Of a stretch of DNA of 13,404 nucleotides, positions 6,327 to 13,404 are shown piece by piece. Below the pieces are notes generated by a model. The model saw only the letters and a program-made list of their open reading frames with translations. It was not told the DNA's origin and searched no databases. The translations under genes were made by a program, and so were the position numbers. The stretch lies in the NCBI GenBank assembly GCA_021780585.1, contig JAJXYM010000128.1:1-13404 (forward strand). Reading direction: 5' to 3'. Every line of letters begins with the position of its first letter. Within the stretch, counting starts at the first letter, position 1. This DNA comes from Deltaproteobacteria bacterium (GTDB taxonomy: Bacteria > Desulfobacterota > Binatia > Binatales > Binataceae).

Positions 6327-7213
6327 CTGATCCAGTTGGGTCCGCGTCCGAGCCGGGCGCGGCCCCATGCGCGCGCGATCAGCGCGAGCTTGCGCGCGCT
6401 GGAAAGGCTATGGCGCCGCTCGAACACGTGGTAATCGGCGCGGACAATTTCGTCGAGGATCGCGGAATAGATCACGCGCATGCCCTCGGCCGCGATCATC
6501 GATCGCCGATCGGCTTCGGGCAGCGCCGCTTCCGCCGCGCGATAGAAAGCGCGCGCGCGATCCGCCTCGAACGCCATCAGCGCGCGGAATTCCGGCGTAT
6601 GAACGCCGCGCAGGACGTCGCCCTCGGCGACGCCGAAGCGTCGCAGGTCCGCGAGCGGCAGATAGATCCGGCAGCGGGCGGCGTCCTCGCGCACGTCGCG
6701 CAGGATATTGGTGAGCTGGAACGCCAAGCCGAGTTTCTCCGCGTAAATCCGCGTCGCCGGCTCGCGATAACCGAAAATTTCGATGCAGATGAGGCCGACC
6801 GCCGAGGCCACGCGATGACAGTAAAGCTCAAGTTCGGCGAAGTCTTCGTAGCGCCGCCGCGTCAGGTCCATCTCGACCCCGTCGATCACTTCCTCGAGAT
6901 GCCGGCGCGGGATATTGAAGCGGCGCACGTTATCGGCGAGCGCCCGCGAAATCGGACGCCGCGGCGCGCCCGCGTAAACGTTGCGCAACTCCTCGCGCCA
7001 GCGCGCCAGCATCGCGCCCGGGTCGGCCACCGATTCGTCGTCGGCGATATCGTCGACAAACCGGCAGAAGGCGTAGACCGCGTAAAGCGCACGGCGCTTT
7101 TCACGCGGCAGCAGCATGAAGGCGTAGTAGAAATTTGACGACGACCGTCGCGTCACTTCCGCGCAACGCGCGTAATCGCGCGCCAGCGCCGCCGACGCCT
7201 CGGCTGGCCGCAT
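6296..7213 (-). CDS. hpnD: HpnD, presqualene diphosphate synthase
   Basis: Squalene/phytoene synthase-family enzyme that condenses two farnesyl diphosphates into presqualene diphosphate. From the ATG at 7213 it is 305 residues. The first aspartate-rich motif is DDIADD at 54-59 within YAFCRFVDDIADDE. The second is QLTNILRDVREDA at 166-178 (D173, D177), which bind the diphosphates through magnesium. YCHRVASAVG at 131-140 is also typical. The ATG at 7213 lies 10 bases after the hpnC stop; a GTG at 7243 would overlap hpnC and only add ten residues unlike the family. The last 31 bases overlap hpnE, and the basic C-terminal tail encoded there is unlike a conserved part of the family. With hpnC and hpnE it completes the three-gene squalene pathway. 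Confidence 0.94.
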   Translation of the reverse strand: MRPAEASAALARDYARCAEVTRRSSSNFYYAFMLLPREKRRALYAVYAFCRFVDDIADDESVADPGAMLARWREELRNVYAGAPRRPISRALADNVRRFNIPRRHLEEVIDGVEMDLTRRRYEDFAELELYCHRVASAVGLICIEIFGYREPATRIYAEKLGLAFQLTNILRDVREDAARCRIYLPLADLRRFGVAEGDVLRGVHTPEFRALMAFEADRARAFYRAAEAALPEADRRSMIAAEGMRVIYSAILDEIVRADYHVFERRHSLSSARKLALIARAWGRARLGRGPNWIRWRSKQRTSS

Positions 7214-7223
7214 GATGATCTTT

Positions 7224-8141
7224 TCAGTCCGCAATACGCCCACGAATCGCGTCCCATCCCAGCGCCAGGTAAGCGCGCTTGCCGAGTTTCGGCCGCGCGC
7301 GAAAAACGTCGTATCCGGCGCGTTCGATCGCGCGTAAAATCCTGGTCCCGCCGCCCGCGAACATCAGCACGTCGCGCGCGAGCCGCCGCTCGACCATGCG
7401 CGCCAATCCCGCGCCCTCGACCAGCATCCGCCGCGCCGCCGCGATCTCATGGCGCATCAGCGCGACAAATTCGGCGCTGACGCGGCCGGCGGCGAGATCG
7501 TCTGGCGCGACGCCAAACTGCGTCAAGTCCCGACGCGGAAAATAGATCCGTCCCTTGGCGAAATCGATCGCCACGTCCTGCCAGAAATTCGCGAGCTGCA
7601 GCCCGCTGCACACCAGGTCGGAAAGCCGCTGGCGCTCGCCGTCGCGATAGCCGAACAGATAAAGCACCAACCGCCCGACCGGATTCGCCGAATAGCGCGC
7701 GTAGCCAAGCAGATCGTCAAACGTGTCGAAACCGGCGAAGTTCACGTCCGACCGAAACGCCCGCAGCAGATCCGCGAACGGCTCGCGCGGAATGTCGAAG
7801 CGCCGCACGGTCGCCGCCAGCGCGACGAACGCCGGATGGCCCGGCGCGCCGGCGTAAGCCGAATCGAGCCCGCGCTCCCATTCGTCGAGCCGCGCGAGGC
7901 TGCGCTCCTCGTCGGCGAAATCGTCGGCGATTCGCGCGTAGGCGTAGATCGCATGCATATGCGGCCGCATCTCGCGCGGCATCAGCCACGACGCGACGGT
8001 GAAATTCTCGTAATGCGATCGCGCGAGCCGCCCGCACCAAGCGTAGGCTTCCGCGACGCTCATCGACGCCGCCGCGTCCGCGCTGGGCGCCGCGGCAAAT
8101 GCGAACGCGCCGCGTCCGGCCTCTGCGCTCGATTCCGCCAT
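7224..8141 (-). CDS. hpnC: HpnC, hydroxysqualene synthase
   Basis: Second squalene/phytoene synthase-family enzyme of the locus; characterised HpnC converts presqualene diphosphate to hydroxysqualene. The 305-residue protein has the HpnC hallmark ENFTVASWLMPREMR at 45-59, a first aspartate-rich motif DDFADE at 73-78, and QLANFWQDVAIDFAKGRIY at 182-200, where the NFWQD form separates it from the NILRD form in HpnD. The ATG at 8141 shares its A with the dxr stop (TGATG), so translation is coupled; no ribosome site is seen. The same frame is open upstream to 8849 but that part is antisense-like noise inside dxr. Residues 1-28, rich in alanine and serine, precede the conserved core and are probably unstructured. 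Confidence 0.93.
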   Translation of the reverse strand: MAESSAEAGRGAFAFAAAPSADAAASMSVAEAYAWCGRLARSHYENFTVASWLMPREMRPHMHAIYAYARIADDFADEERSLARLDEWERGLDSAYAGAPGHPAFVALAATVRRFDIPREPFADLLRAFRSDVNFAGFDTFDDLLGYARYSANPVGRLVLYLFGYRDGERQRLSDLVCSGLQLANFWQDVAIDFAKGRIYFPRRDLTQFGVAPDDLAAGRVSAEFVALMRHEIAAARRMLVEGAGLARMVERRLARDVLMFAGGGTRILRAIERAGYDVFRARPKLGKRAYLALGWDAIRGRIAD

Positions 8142-9316
8142 CACGCCCGCGCCGCCGCGCCCGCGGAGCCAATCAGTTCGCGCGCCGCCGTCCGCGCCCA
8201 ACTGTCGACTTCGAGCGCGTCCTCGAGCGTCCGGGCCGGGCCGTTGCGATGACGCCCCATCACGGTCTCCAGATGGCGCGGGATATCGGCGAAGCGCGCG
8301 CGTCCGCCCAGAAACGCCGCCACCAATTCCTCGTTCGCCGCGTTGAGGCACGCCGGCATCGTGCCGCCCGCGCGCAGCGCCTCGTAGGCGAGTCCGAGGC
8401 AGGGAAATTTTGCCGCGTCGGGAGCCTCGAACGTAAGATTCGCGCATTCCGCCAGCGCCAGCCGTTTCAGATGGTCCAGCGGGAGTCGCTCCGGATAGGC
8501 CAGCGCGAACGCGACCGGAATCGCCATGTCCGGTATCGCCATTTCGGCCAGCACCGATCCGTCCACCAGCTCGACCAGCGAATGAATCACGCTCTGCGGA
8601 TGGATCACCACGTCGATTCGCTCCGGCTCCAGATCGAACAGCCAGCGCGCCTCGATCACTTCGAGACCCTTGTTCATCAGCGTCGCCGAATCGATCGTGA
8701 TCTTGGCGCCCATCTTCCACGTCGGATGGTTGAGCGCGTCGGCGACCGTGATCGCGCCGAAGCGTTCCGCCGGCCAGGCGCGAAACGGTCCGCCGGAAGC
8801 GGTCAGGATAATCCGCCTGACGCTCTCGCGCGGCCGCCCTTCGAGACATTGGAAGACCGCGTTATGCTCGCTGTCGACCGGCAGCAGGCGCACGCGATGC
8901 TCGCGGGCGGCGCGCGTCACCACCTCGCCCGCGACGACCATCACTTCCTTGTTGGCGAAAGCGATATCCTTGCCCGCGCGAATCGCCGCGAGCGTCGGCC
9001 CCAGCCCGATCGCGCCCACCATCGCCGACATCACGAGCCGGGCCCGCGGATGGGTCGCGACGGCGATTGCGCCTTCCGCTCCGGCCAAGATGCGCGGCTT
9101 CAGCGGGGCGATGCGCGCCGCCAGCTCGTCGGCCAGCTCCAGCGTCGCGACCGACGCCAGTTCCGGCTCGAAGCGCCGGATCTGCTCGGCGAGCAATTCC
9201 ACGTTGCGCCCGGCGGCCATCGCGACCACCCGGAAACGATCGCGGAAACGGCCGACCACGTCGAGCGTGGTGACGCCGACCGATCCGGTCGATCCGAGTA
9301 TCGAGATTTCCTTCAT
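8141..9316 (-). CDS. dxr: 1-deoxy-D-xylulose 5-phosphate reductoisomerase
   Basis: NADPH-dependent enzyme (also called IspC) that turns 1-deoxyxylulose 5-phosphate into 2-C-methylerythritol 4-phosphate, the committed step of the MEP isoprenoid pathway in the cytosol. The 391-residue length is normal. Motifs in order: NADPH loop GSTGSVG at 8-14, ANKE at 121-124, metal and substrate residues PVDSEHNAVFQCL at 146-158 (D148, E150), LTASGGPFR at 171-179, and NHPTWKMGAKITIDSATLMN followed by KGLE, with E219 matching the third metal ligand. IHPQSVIHSLVE and NAANEELV follow. At 263-266 it reads DMAI where many homologues have DMR or DMK. It starts 16 bases after the shc stop and overlaps hpnC by one base, which places precursor supply inside the hopanoid operon. 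Confidence 0.97.
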   Translation of the reverse strand: MKEISILGSTGSVGVTTLDVVGRFRDRFRVVAMAAGRNVELLAEQIRRFEPELASVATLELADELAARIAPLKPRILAGAEGAIAVATHPRARLVMSAMVGAIGLGPTLAAIRAGKDIAFANKEVMVVAGEVVTRAAREHRVRLLPVDSEHNAVFQCLEGRPRESVRRIILTASGGPFRAWPAERFGAITVADALNHPTWKMGAKITIDSATLMNKGLEVIEARWLFDLEPERIDVVIHPQSVIHSLVELVDGSVLAEMAIPDMAIPVAFALAYPERLPLDHLKRLALAECANLTFEAPDAAKFPCLGLAYEALRAGGTMPACLNAANEELVAAFLGGRARFADIPRHLETVMGRHRNGPARTLEDALEVDSWARTAARELIGSAGAAARA

Positions 9317-9332
9317 GCCCTCGCCCGCGGCC

Positions 9333-11300
9333 TCAGCGCGCCTGCGCCATTCGCCGCCGCAGCCGTCCCAGCGCCATCAGCGGAAAATAGTGCGCGTACA
9401 TGTGATAGCGGAGATAGAAGTGATTCGGAAATCCGGTCCCGGTGAATTCGAGGTCCTCCCAGCGCCCCTCGCGGTTCTGTTCCGCGAACAGCCACGCCGC
9501 CCCGCGCATCACGTGGTCGCTCAATCCGTCCTCGCCCGCGAGCAGGCCGATCATACCCCACGCGGTCTGCGAGGGCGTGCTCGCGCCCTTGCCCTTCAGC
9601 GACGCGTCGCGATCGGCCAGGCAGCTTTCGCCCCATCCGCCGTCCTCGTTCTGGACCGATTTGAGCCATGCCGCCGCGCGCCTGATCCATTCCTCGTTCA
9701 TGTCGACGCCGATCGCGCGCAGGCCCGAAAGCGCCGAGAACGTGCCGTAGATATAGCTCACGCCCCAGCGGCCCCACCACGATCCGTCCGTCTCCTGATC
9801 GCGCTTGAGCCACGCGATCGCGCGCCGCGCCACCGGATGGTCCGCGCGATAGCCAACCGCCGCCATCATTTCGAGCACCCGTCCGGTCAGATCGGCGCAG
9901 GCCGGATCGGTCGAGGCCTCGACGTCGGCGAACGGCGCATGATTAAGCCACTCGGAATCGTTGTCGGCGTCGAACGCGGCGAAGCCGCCGTTGCGCCACT
10001 GCATCCCCATCACCCAGTTCGCGCCCAGCCGGATCGCCCGCTCGCGCGCGGCCGCGTCGTCATGCGCCGCCTCGGCCAGCACCATCAGGATTACCGCCGA
10101 ATCGTCGACGTCGGGATACCAGTCGTTATAAAACTCGAACGCCCATCCGCCCGGCTCCAGGTCCGGCCGCTTCACCGACCAGTCGCCGCGCCGGAAAATC
10201 TGATGGTCAATCAGCCAGCGCGCCGCCTCGCGAATCGCCGGATGGTCGCCGGGGATGCCCGCGTCCAGCAGCGCCTTCGCCGCCAACGCGGTGTCCCAGT
10301 TCGGCGACACGCACGGCTGATACAGCAGCCGGTCGCCCTGATCCCAAATCAGCTCGCGCGCCGCGGCCAGCGCCTTGACGATCACCGGATGGTCGTTGCG
10401 ATAACCAAGTCCCTTCAGCGCCATCGGACTCAGCAGATAGCACGGCTCGATTCCGCCCCATGAGCCGTTTGCGTCCTGATGCTCGAGCAGCCAGTTTTCG
10501 GCGTGACGCAAGGCGCGGGCGCGCAGGCCGCGCAGATGCATCCGTTCGTAGCCGCGCAGGATTTTGTCGGCCGCCAGCAGCGCATTGCGCAGCGAGAGCG
10601 CGCGCGCCCCGCGCGGCATTCTGAATTTGGTGAAATGCGGCGGCTGGATATACAGCTCCAGCACTCCCTCGCGCCAGTCGATCGTGCGCGCCGGGCGCGC
10701 CGCCTGCAGCGCCATCAGCGCGAACAGCGTGCCTCGCGCCCATGACGAAAGCTCGTACATGTTGATCGGGAACCAATTCGGCAGCAGGGTGATTTCGACC
10801 GGCAGCGCCGGCGTCGCGCTCCATGGCGCCTGGTTCATCGCCGCCAGATAAAAGCGCGCCAGCGTGCCCGCGTTGGCGATTCCGCCGCGCGACAACACGA
10901 AGCGCCGCGCCTGGATCAGCGCCTCGTCGTTCGGCCGCATCCCCGTCAGCTTCAGGGCGAAATAGGTTTCGATCGTGGTCGAGAGATGGCTCTCGGCGCC
11001 CGGAAACAGCGACCATCCGCCGTCCGCCTGCTGCGTCTCCAGCAACAGCCGTTTGAGCCTGGCCTCCACTTCCGGATCGCGCTCGACCTCCATGAAGCGG
11101 TTGAAGATGATGTACTCGGCGTTCATCTCGGCGTTTGCTTCGAGCGCCGCCTGCCAGTACCCCTCCGGACGCTGCTGGCGGATCAGCGCCTGGCCCGCCT
11201 GCTCGATCGTGTAATCGAGACGCGCCGAAAATTCGTCGCGCGCGGGCGCGACCGCCGCCGCACCCCCATGTCCGTTCATCATCTGCGAAACCTGGTCCAT
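9333..11300 (-). CDS. shc: Squalene-hopene cyclase
   Basis: Membrane-associated triterpene cyclase (HpnF) that folds squalene and closes five rings to give hopene or hopanol. The 655-residue length is typical. The catalytic acid motif DVDD is at 397-400 within YPDVDDSAV, and H454 in NHAPF matches the histidine that supports the catalytic aspartate. Several QW repeats are visible: QQADGGW at 90-96, QDANGSW at 275-281, then QWRNGGF, QETDGSW, QNEDGGW and QNREGRW. The ATG at 11300 is preceded by AGAGGAGC, but this puts the ribosome site only about one base from the ATG, which is unusually close. A start at Met7 or Met8 cannot be excluded. It follows the zinc dehydrogenase after 57 bases and precedes dxr by 16. 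Confidence 0.97.
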   Translation of the reverse strand: MDQVSQMMNGHGGAAAVAPARDEFSARLDYTIEQAGQALIRQQRPEGYWQAALEANAEMNAEYIIFNRFMEVERDPEVEARLKRLLLETQQADGGWSLFPGAESHLSTTIETYFALKLTGMRPNDEALIQARRFVLSRGGIANAGTLARFYLAAMNQAPWSATPALPVEITLLPNWFPINMYELSSWARGTLFALMALQAARPARTIDWREGVLELYIQPPHFTKFRMPRGARALSLRNALLAADKILRGYERMHLRGLRARALRHAENWLLEHQDANGSWGGIEPCYLLSPMALKGLGYRNDHPVIVKALAAARELIWDQGDRLLYQPCVSPNWDTALAAKALLDAGIPGDHPAIREAARWLIDHQIFRRGDWSVKRPDLEPGGWAFEFYNDWYPDVDDSAVILMVLAEAAHDDAAARERAIRLGANWVMGMQWRNGGFAAFDADNDSEWLNHAPFADVEASTDPACADLTGRVLEMMAAVGYRADHPVARRAIAWLKRDQETDGSWWGRWGVSYIYGTFSALSGLRAIGVDMNEEWIRRAAAWLKSVQNEDGGWGESCLADRDASLKGKGASTPSQTAWGMIGLLAGEDGLSDHVMRGAAWLFAEQNREGRWEDLEFTGTGFPNHFYLRYHMYAHYFPLMALGRLRRRMAQAR

Positions 11301-11357
11301 GCTCCTCTTATGCCGCGCGGCCGCGCTTGCCGGCCCGCGCCCCCCTGCTAATCGCGC

Positions 11358-12437
11358 TCACGGAATCACCGCGCATTTCAGCGCCGCGCTCCGCTCAAGC
11401 ATCGCGAACACTTCGCTCAACTGGTCAAGCCGCCGCCGCGCGTTGATCAGGCGTCCGGCGCCGAGCCGCCGCGCGCCCAGCATGGCGAAGGCGTCGCGCA
11501 CGTCGCGCGGCCGGAAATGAAACGGCGCCAGCAGCGTCAGGTTGTCGTAATGCATCCGGCGGGTGTCCACGCCGAGCGTCGTGCCCGGCGCGCAGCCGCC
11601 GAAGAACACCACCCGGCCGCCGCGGCGCACGCGCCGGAACGCATCCTCCCATCCCGCCACCTGCCCGGTGCATTCGATCGCCAGGTCCGGGCCATGGCCG
11701 CCGTTGAGCCCCGCGATCGCGCCGGCGGCGTCCTCGCGCGCCGCGTCGATCACCCGATCGGCGCCCATCTCGCCCGCCCATCCGAGGCGTTGCGCGCCCC
11801 GTCCGGCGACGACGACTTCGCGCACGCCGGCCGCCTTGAGCGCCATCGCGTGCAGGATTCCGAACGCGCCCGCGCCGACGATCAACACGGTTTCGTCGCG
11901 CTCCGGCCGCGCCATCGCATGCGCGTGGACGACGCACGAGAGCGGTTCGAGCAGCGCCGCCTCCTCGAACGGAAGATTATCCGGCTTGTGAAAGGCGTTG
12001 CGCGCGACCACATGGGCGGGCAGCAGCAGGTAGTCCGCGTACGCGCCCATGACCATCCGATCCATCGCCTGCGCGCAGAGATTCTCCTGGCCGCGCGCGC
12101 AAAAGAAGCAGTCGCCGCAGGGGGCGGTCGGCGCCGCCATCACCGCGTCGCCGGGTTTGAATTGTTCGACGCCCGCGCCCGCCGCCGCGACCACGCCGGC
12201 GAACTCATGCCCGAACGGAGCGGGCAGTTTCCACATCGGATGGCCCCGGCGCCAGGTCTTGAGATCGGTGCCGCAACTCAGCGCGCACTCGATTTTGAGC
12301 AGCAGCTCGCCCGGCCCGGGAGCGGCCGGAGTGAATTCGCGCAATTCCAGACGGCCCGGCTCGAGCAGCATCGCTTGGCGCGCCCGCGGCGCGGGCGCAA
12401 CCGCCGCGTCCGTCCGATGGTCCGCGGCCGCGCTCAC
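11358..12437 (-). CDS. Zinc-dependent medium-chain dehydrogenase (threonine/sorbitol dehydrogenase-like)
   Basis: Medium-chain dehydrogenase/reductase of 359 residues acting on an unknown alcohol/aldehyde pair. Catalytic zinc ligands are visible as C55 (in CGTD), GHEFAGVV at 76-83 (H77, E78) and E164 in LEPLSCV. The structural zinc lobe has four cysteines, C107, C110, C113 and C121. The nucleotide fold begins VGAGAFG at 187-193. The second strand ends VVVAGRGAQR (208-217) without the acidic residue typical of NAD enzymes, and R213 suggests NADP(H). The GTG start overlaps the ispA stop by four bases (GTGA), so it is coupled; an ATG at 12371 (Met23) would fit the family's usual length better but has no ribosome site. 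Its position between ispA and shc implies a role in isoprenoid or hopanoid metabolism, but no substrate can be read from sequence. Confidence 0.9.
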   Translation of the reverse strand: MSAAADHRTDAAVAPAPRARQAMLLEPGRLELREFTPAAPGPGELLLKIECALSCGTDLKTWRRGHPMWKLPAPFGHEFAGVVAAAGAGVEQFKPGDAVMAAPTAPCGDCFFCARGQENLCAQAMDRMVMGAYADYLLLPAHVVARNAFHKPDNLPFEEAALLEPLSCVVHAHAMARPERDETVLIVGAGAFGILHAMALKAAGVREVVVAGRGAQRLGWAGEMGADRVIDAAREDAAGAIAGLNGGHGPDLAIECTGQVAGWEDAFRRVRRGGRVVFFGGCAPGTTLGVDTRRMHYDNLTLLAPFHFRPRDVRDAFAMLGARRLGAGRLINARRRLDQLSEVFAMLERSAALKCAVIP

Positions 12438-13402
12438 AGCTTGCGCTCCACGGCATAGGCCGCCAGCGTCCGCAGCGCGTCGGCGCGTTCGTCGAACTCG
12501 GCCAACGCGCCTTCGGCCCGTTCGATCAACTCACGCGCGAACGCGCGCGCCGGTTCGCTTCCCATCAGCGCCGGATAGGTCGCTTTGCCGCGCGCCTCGT
12601 CCTTGTTGGTGCGCTTGCCGATAATCTCGGCCGACGCTTCGACGTCGAGCAGGTCGTCGATCACCTGAAACGCCAGCCCCAACGCCGCCGCGTATTCGCG
12701 CAGCGCGGCCAGTTGCGCCGCCGCCGCGCCGCCCAGCCGCGCGCCGCCACATACCGCGGCCACGAACAGCGCGCCGGTTTTCCGGCGATGCATCACTTCG
12801 AGTTCGGCCAGCCCGAGCGTCCGCCCTTCGCCGAGCAGATCGATCACCTGCCCGCCGACCATCCCGGCCGAGCCGGCTGCATCCGCCAGCTCCGCGATCG
12901 TTTCGAGCAGCGCCGCCGGCCGCGTTCCGGCCGCGGCGCCCGCGCGTGCGAGCACCTTGAAGGCGTCGGTCAGCAGGCCGTCGCCCGCCAGCGTCGCGAT
13001 CGCCTCGCCGTAGACTTTATGATTGGTCGGCCGGCCGCGGCGCAAATCGTCGTCGTCCATGCACGGCAGATCGTCATGGACCAGCGAGTAGGTATGAATC
13101 ATCTCGACCGCGCAGGCGAAGTCGAGCGCGGCTTCGGTCGCGCCGCCGACCGCCTCGCACGCGGCGAGCGCAAGGATCGGCCGCAGCCGCTTGCCGCCCG
13201 CGAGCAGACTGTAGCGCATCGCCTCGCACAGCCGCGTGGCGGGACCGTCGGACTCGGCGACAGTCGCGGCCAACGCCCGCTCGATCGTCGCGGCGCGCGC
13301 CTTAAGATAGCCGTCAAGGTCGAACGCGCGCGCTTCCGCCCGTCCGGCGGTTGCGTCGTATCGCCTCGCCTGCCCCCCAATCAAAGCTTCGCCCTCCCCC
13401 AC
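12434..13402 (-). CDS. ispA: Farnesyl diphosphate synthase (short-chain polyprenyl synthetase)
   Basis: Adds isopentenyl diphosphate to dimethylallyl and geranyl diphosphate to make farnesyl diphosphate, the substrate of HpnD. Numbering from the GTG at 13402 (322 residues): GGKRLRP at 69-75, first aspartate-rich motif DDLPCMDDDDLRRGRP at 110-125, and second motif QVIDDLLD at 246-253. An aromatic residue at five positions before the first motif (Y105) and the two-residue insertion within it are the pattern of bacterial C15 synthases. The start is uncertain. The GTG is two bases from the window edge, whereas a TTG at 13384 has GGGAGGG about six bases upstream and overlaps a TGA in another frame (TTGA). 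The family core begins near residue 28, so either is possible. The gene overlaps the dehydrogenase by four bases. Confidence 0.95.
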   Translation of the reverse strand: MGEGEALIGGQARRYDATAGRAEARAFDLDGYLKARAATIERALAATVAESDGPATRLCEAMRYSLLAGGKRLRPILALAACEAVGGATEAALDFACAVEMIHTYSLVHDDLPCMDDDDLRRGRPTNHKVYGEAIATLAGDGLLTDAFKVLARAGAAAGTRPAALLETIAELADAAGSAGMVGGQVIDLLGEGRTLGLAELEVMHRRKTGALFVAAVCGGARLGGAAAAQLAALREYAAALGLAFQVIDDLLDVEASAEIIGKRTNKDEARGKATYPALMGSEPARAFARELIERAEGALAEFDERADALRTLAAYAVERKL

Positions 13403-13404
13403 CC

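Noticed and set aside
4800..6434. Plus-strand open frame of 544 codons opposite hpnE and hpnA
   Set aside because: Arg/Ala-rich composition, no motif, and fully opposite the well-supported hpnE; judged an antisense artefact.
7224..8849. Single 541-codon minus-strand frame that would fuse an extra N-terminal domain to HpnC
   Set aside because: The first part runs through dxr in a different frame and has no domain. HpnC homology starts after the ATG at 8141, which overlaps the dxr stop, so this is not a fusion.
8670..10463. Long plus-strand open frame of 597 codons across dxr and shc
   Set aside because: It lies antisense to two genes with complete catalytic motifs, and its translation is Arg/Ala/Pro/Ser-rich with no recognisable domain. 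High GC at third positions commonly opens such antisense frames.
11315..11326. 12-base palindrome GCGCGGCCGCGC in the gap before shc
   Set aside because: A loop-less GC palindrome of low complexity with no second copy or neighbouring promoter elements; could be chance.

Overview
The window is a GC-rich bacterial chromosome segment dominated by a hopanoid (bacterial triterpenoid) biosynthesis locus. All genes are single-copy metabolic types. I see no RNA genes, insertion sequences, CRISPR arrays or phage genes. Presence of hpnC/D/E, shc, hpnA, hpnG and hpnK, together with dxr (MEP pathway), points to a Gram-negative hopanoid producer. The gene mix would fit a deltaproteobacteria-like lineage, Acidobacteria or an uncultured group such as Binatota, but the sequence alone does not settle this.

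Layout, right to left along the minus strand: ispA (farnesyl diphosphate synthase; its start lies at the right edge), a zinc-dependent medium-chain dehydrogenase, shc (squalene-hopene cyclase), dxr (DXP reductoisomerase), hpnC, hpnD, hpnE, hpnA and a CruF/DUF422-type membrane protein. Gaps between neighbours run from a 31-base overlap to 57 bases, and there are stop/start overlaps of the GTGA and TGATG kind, so the nine genes look like one operon whose promoter lies beyond the right edge. Left of it, hpnG is the only plus-strand gene. It converges on the operon's end and diverges from hpnK (minus). The left edge holds the first 331 codons of an M1 aminopeptidase (minus), preceded by a hairpin and a possible -10 box.

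Together the genes encode one supply-to-product route. Dxr commits carbon to the MEP pathway, IspA makes farnesyl diphosphate, HpnD joins two of these to presqualene diphosphate, HpnC converts that to hydroxysqualene, HpnE reduces it to squalene, and Shc cyclises squalene to hopene. HpnG would act later, taking adenosylhopane to ribosylhopane; the radical-SAM enzyme that makes adenosylhopane (HpnH) is not in the window. HpnA and HpnK are hopanoid-associated but of unproven function.

The two least explained members are the zinc dehydrogenase, whose nucleotide-binding site looks NADP(H)-type, and the CruF-like membrane protein, which sits at the end of a squalene/hopanoid operon with no carotenoid desaturase nearby. 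Both are candidates for new tailoring steps. No stretch longer than 300 bases lacks a gene.
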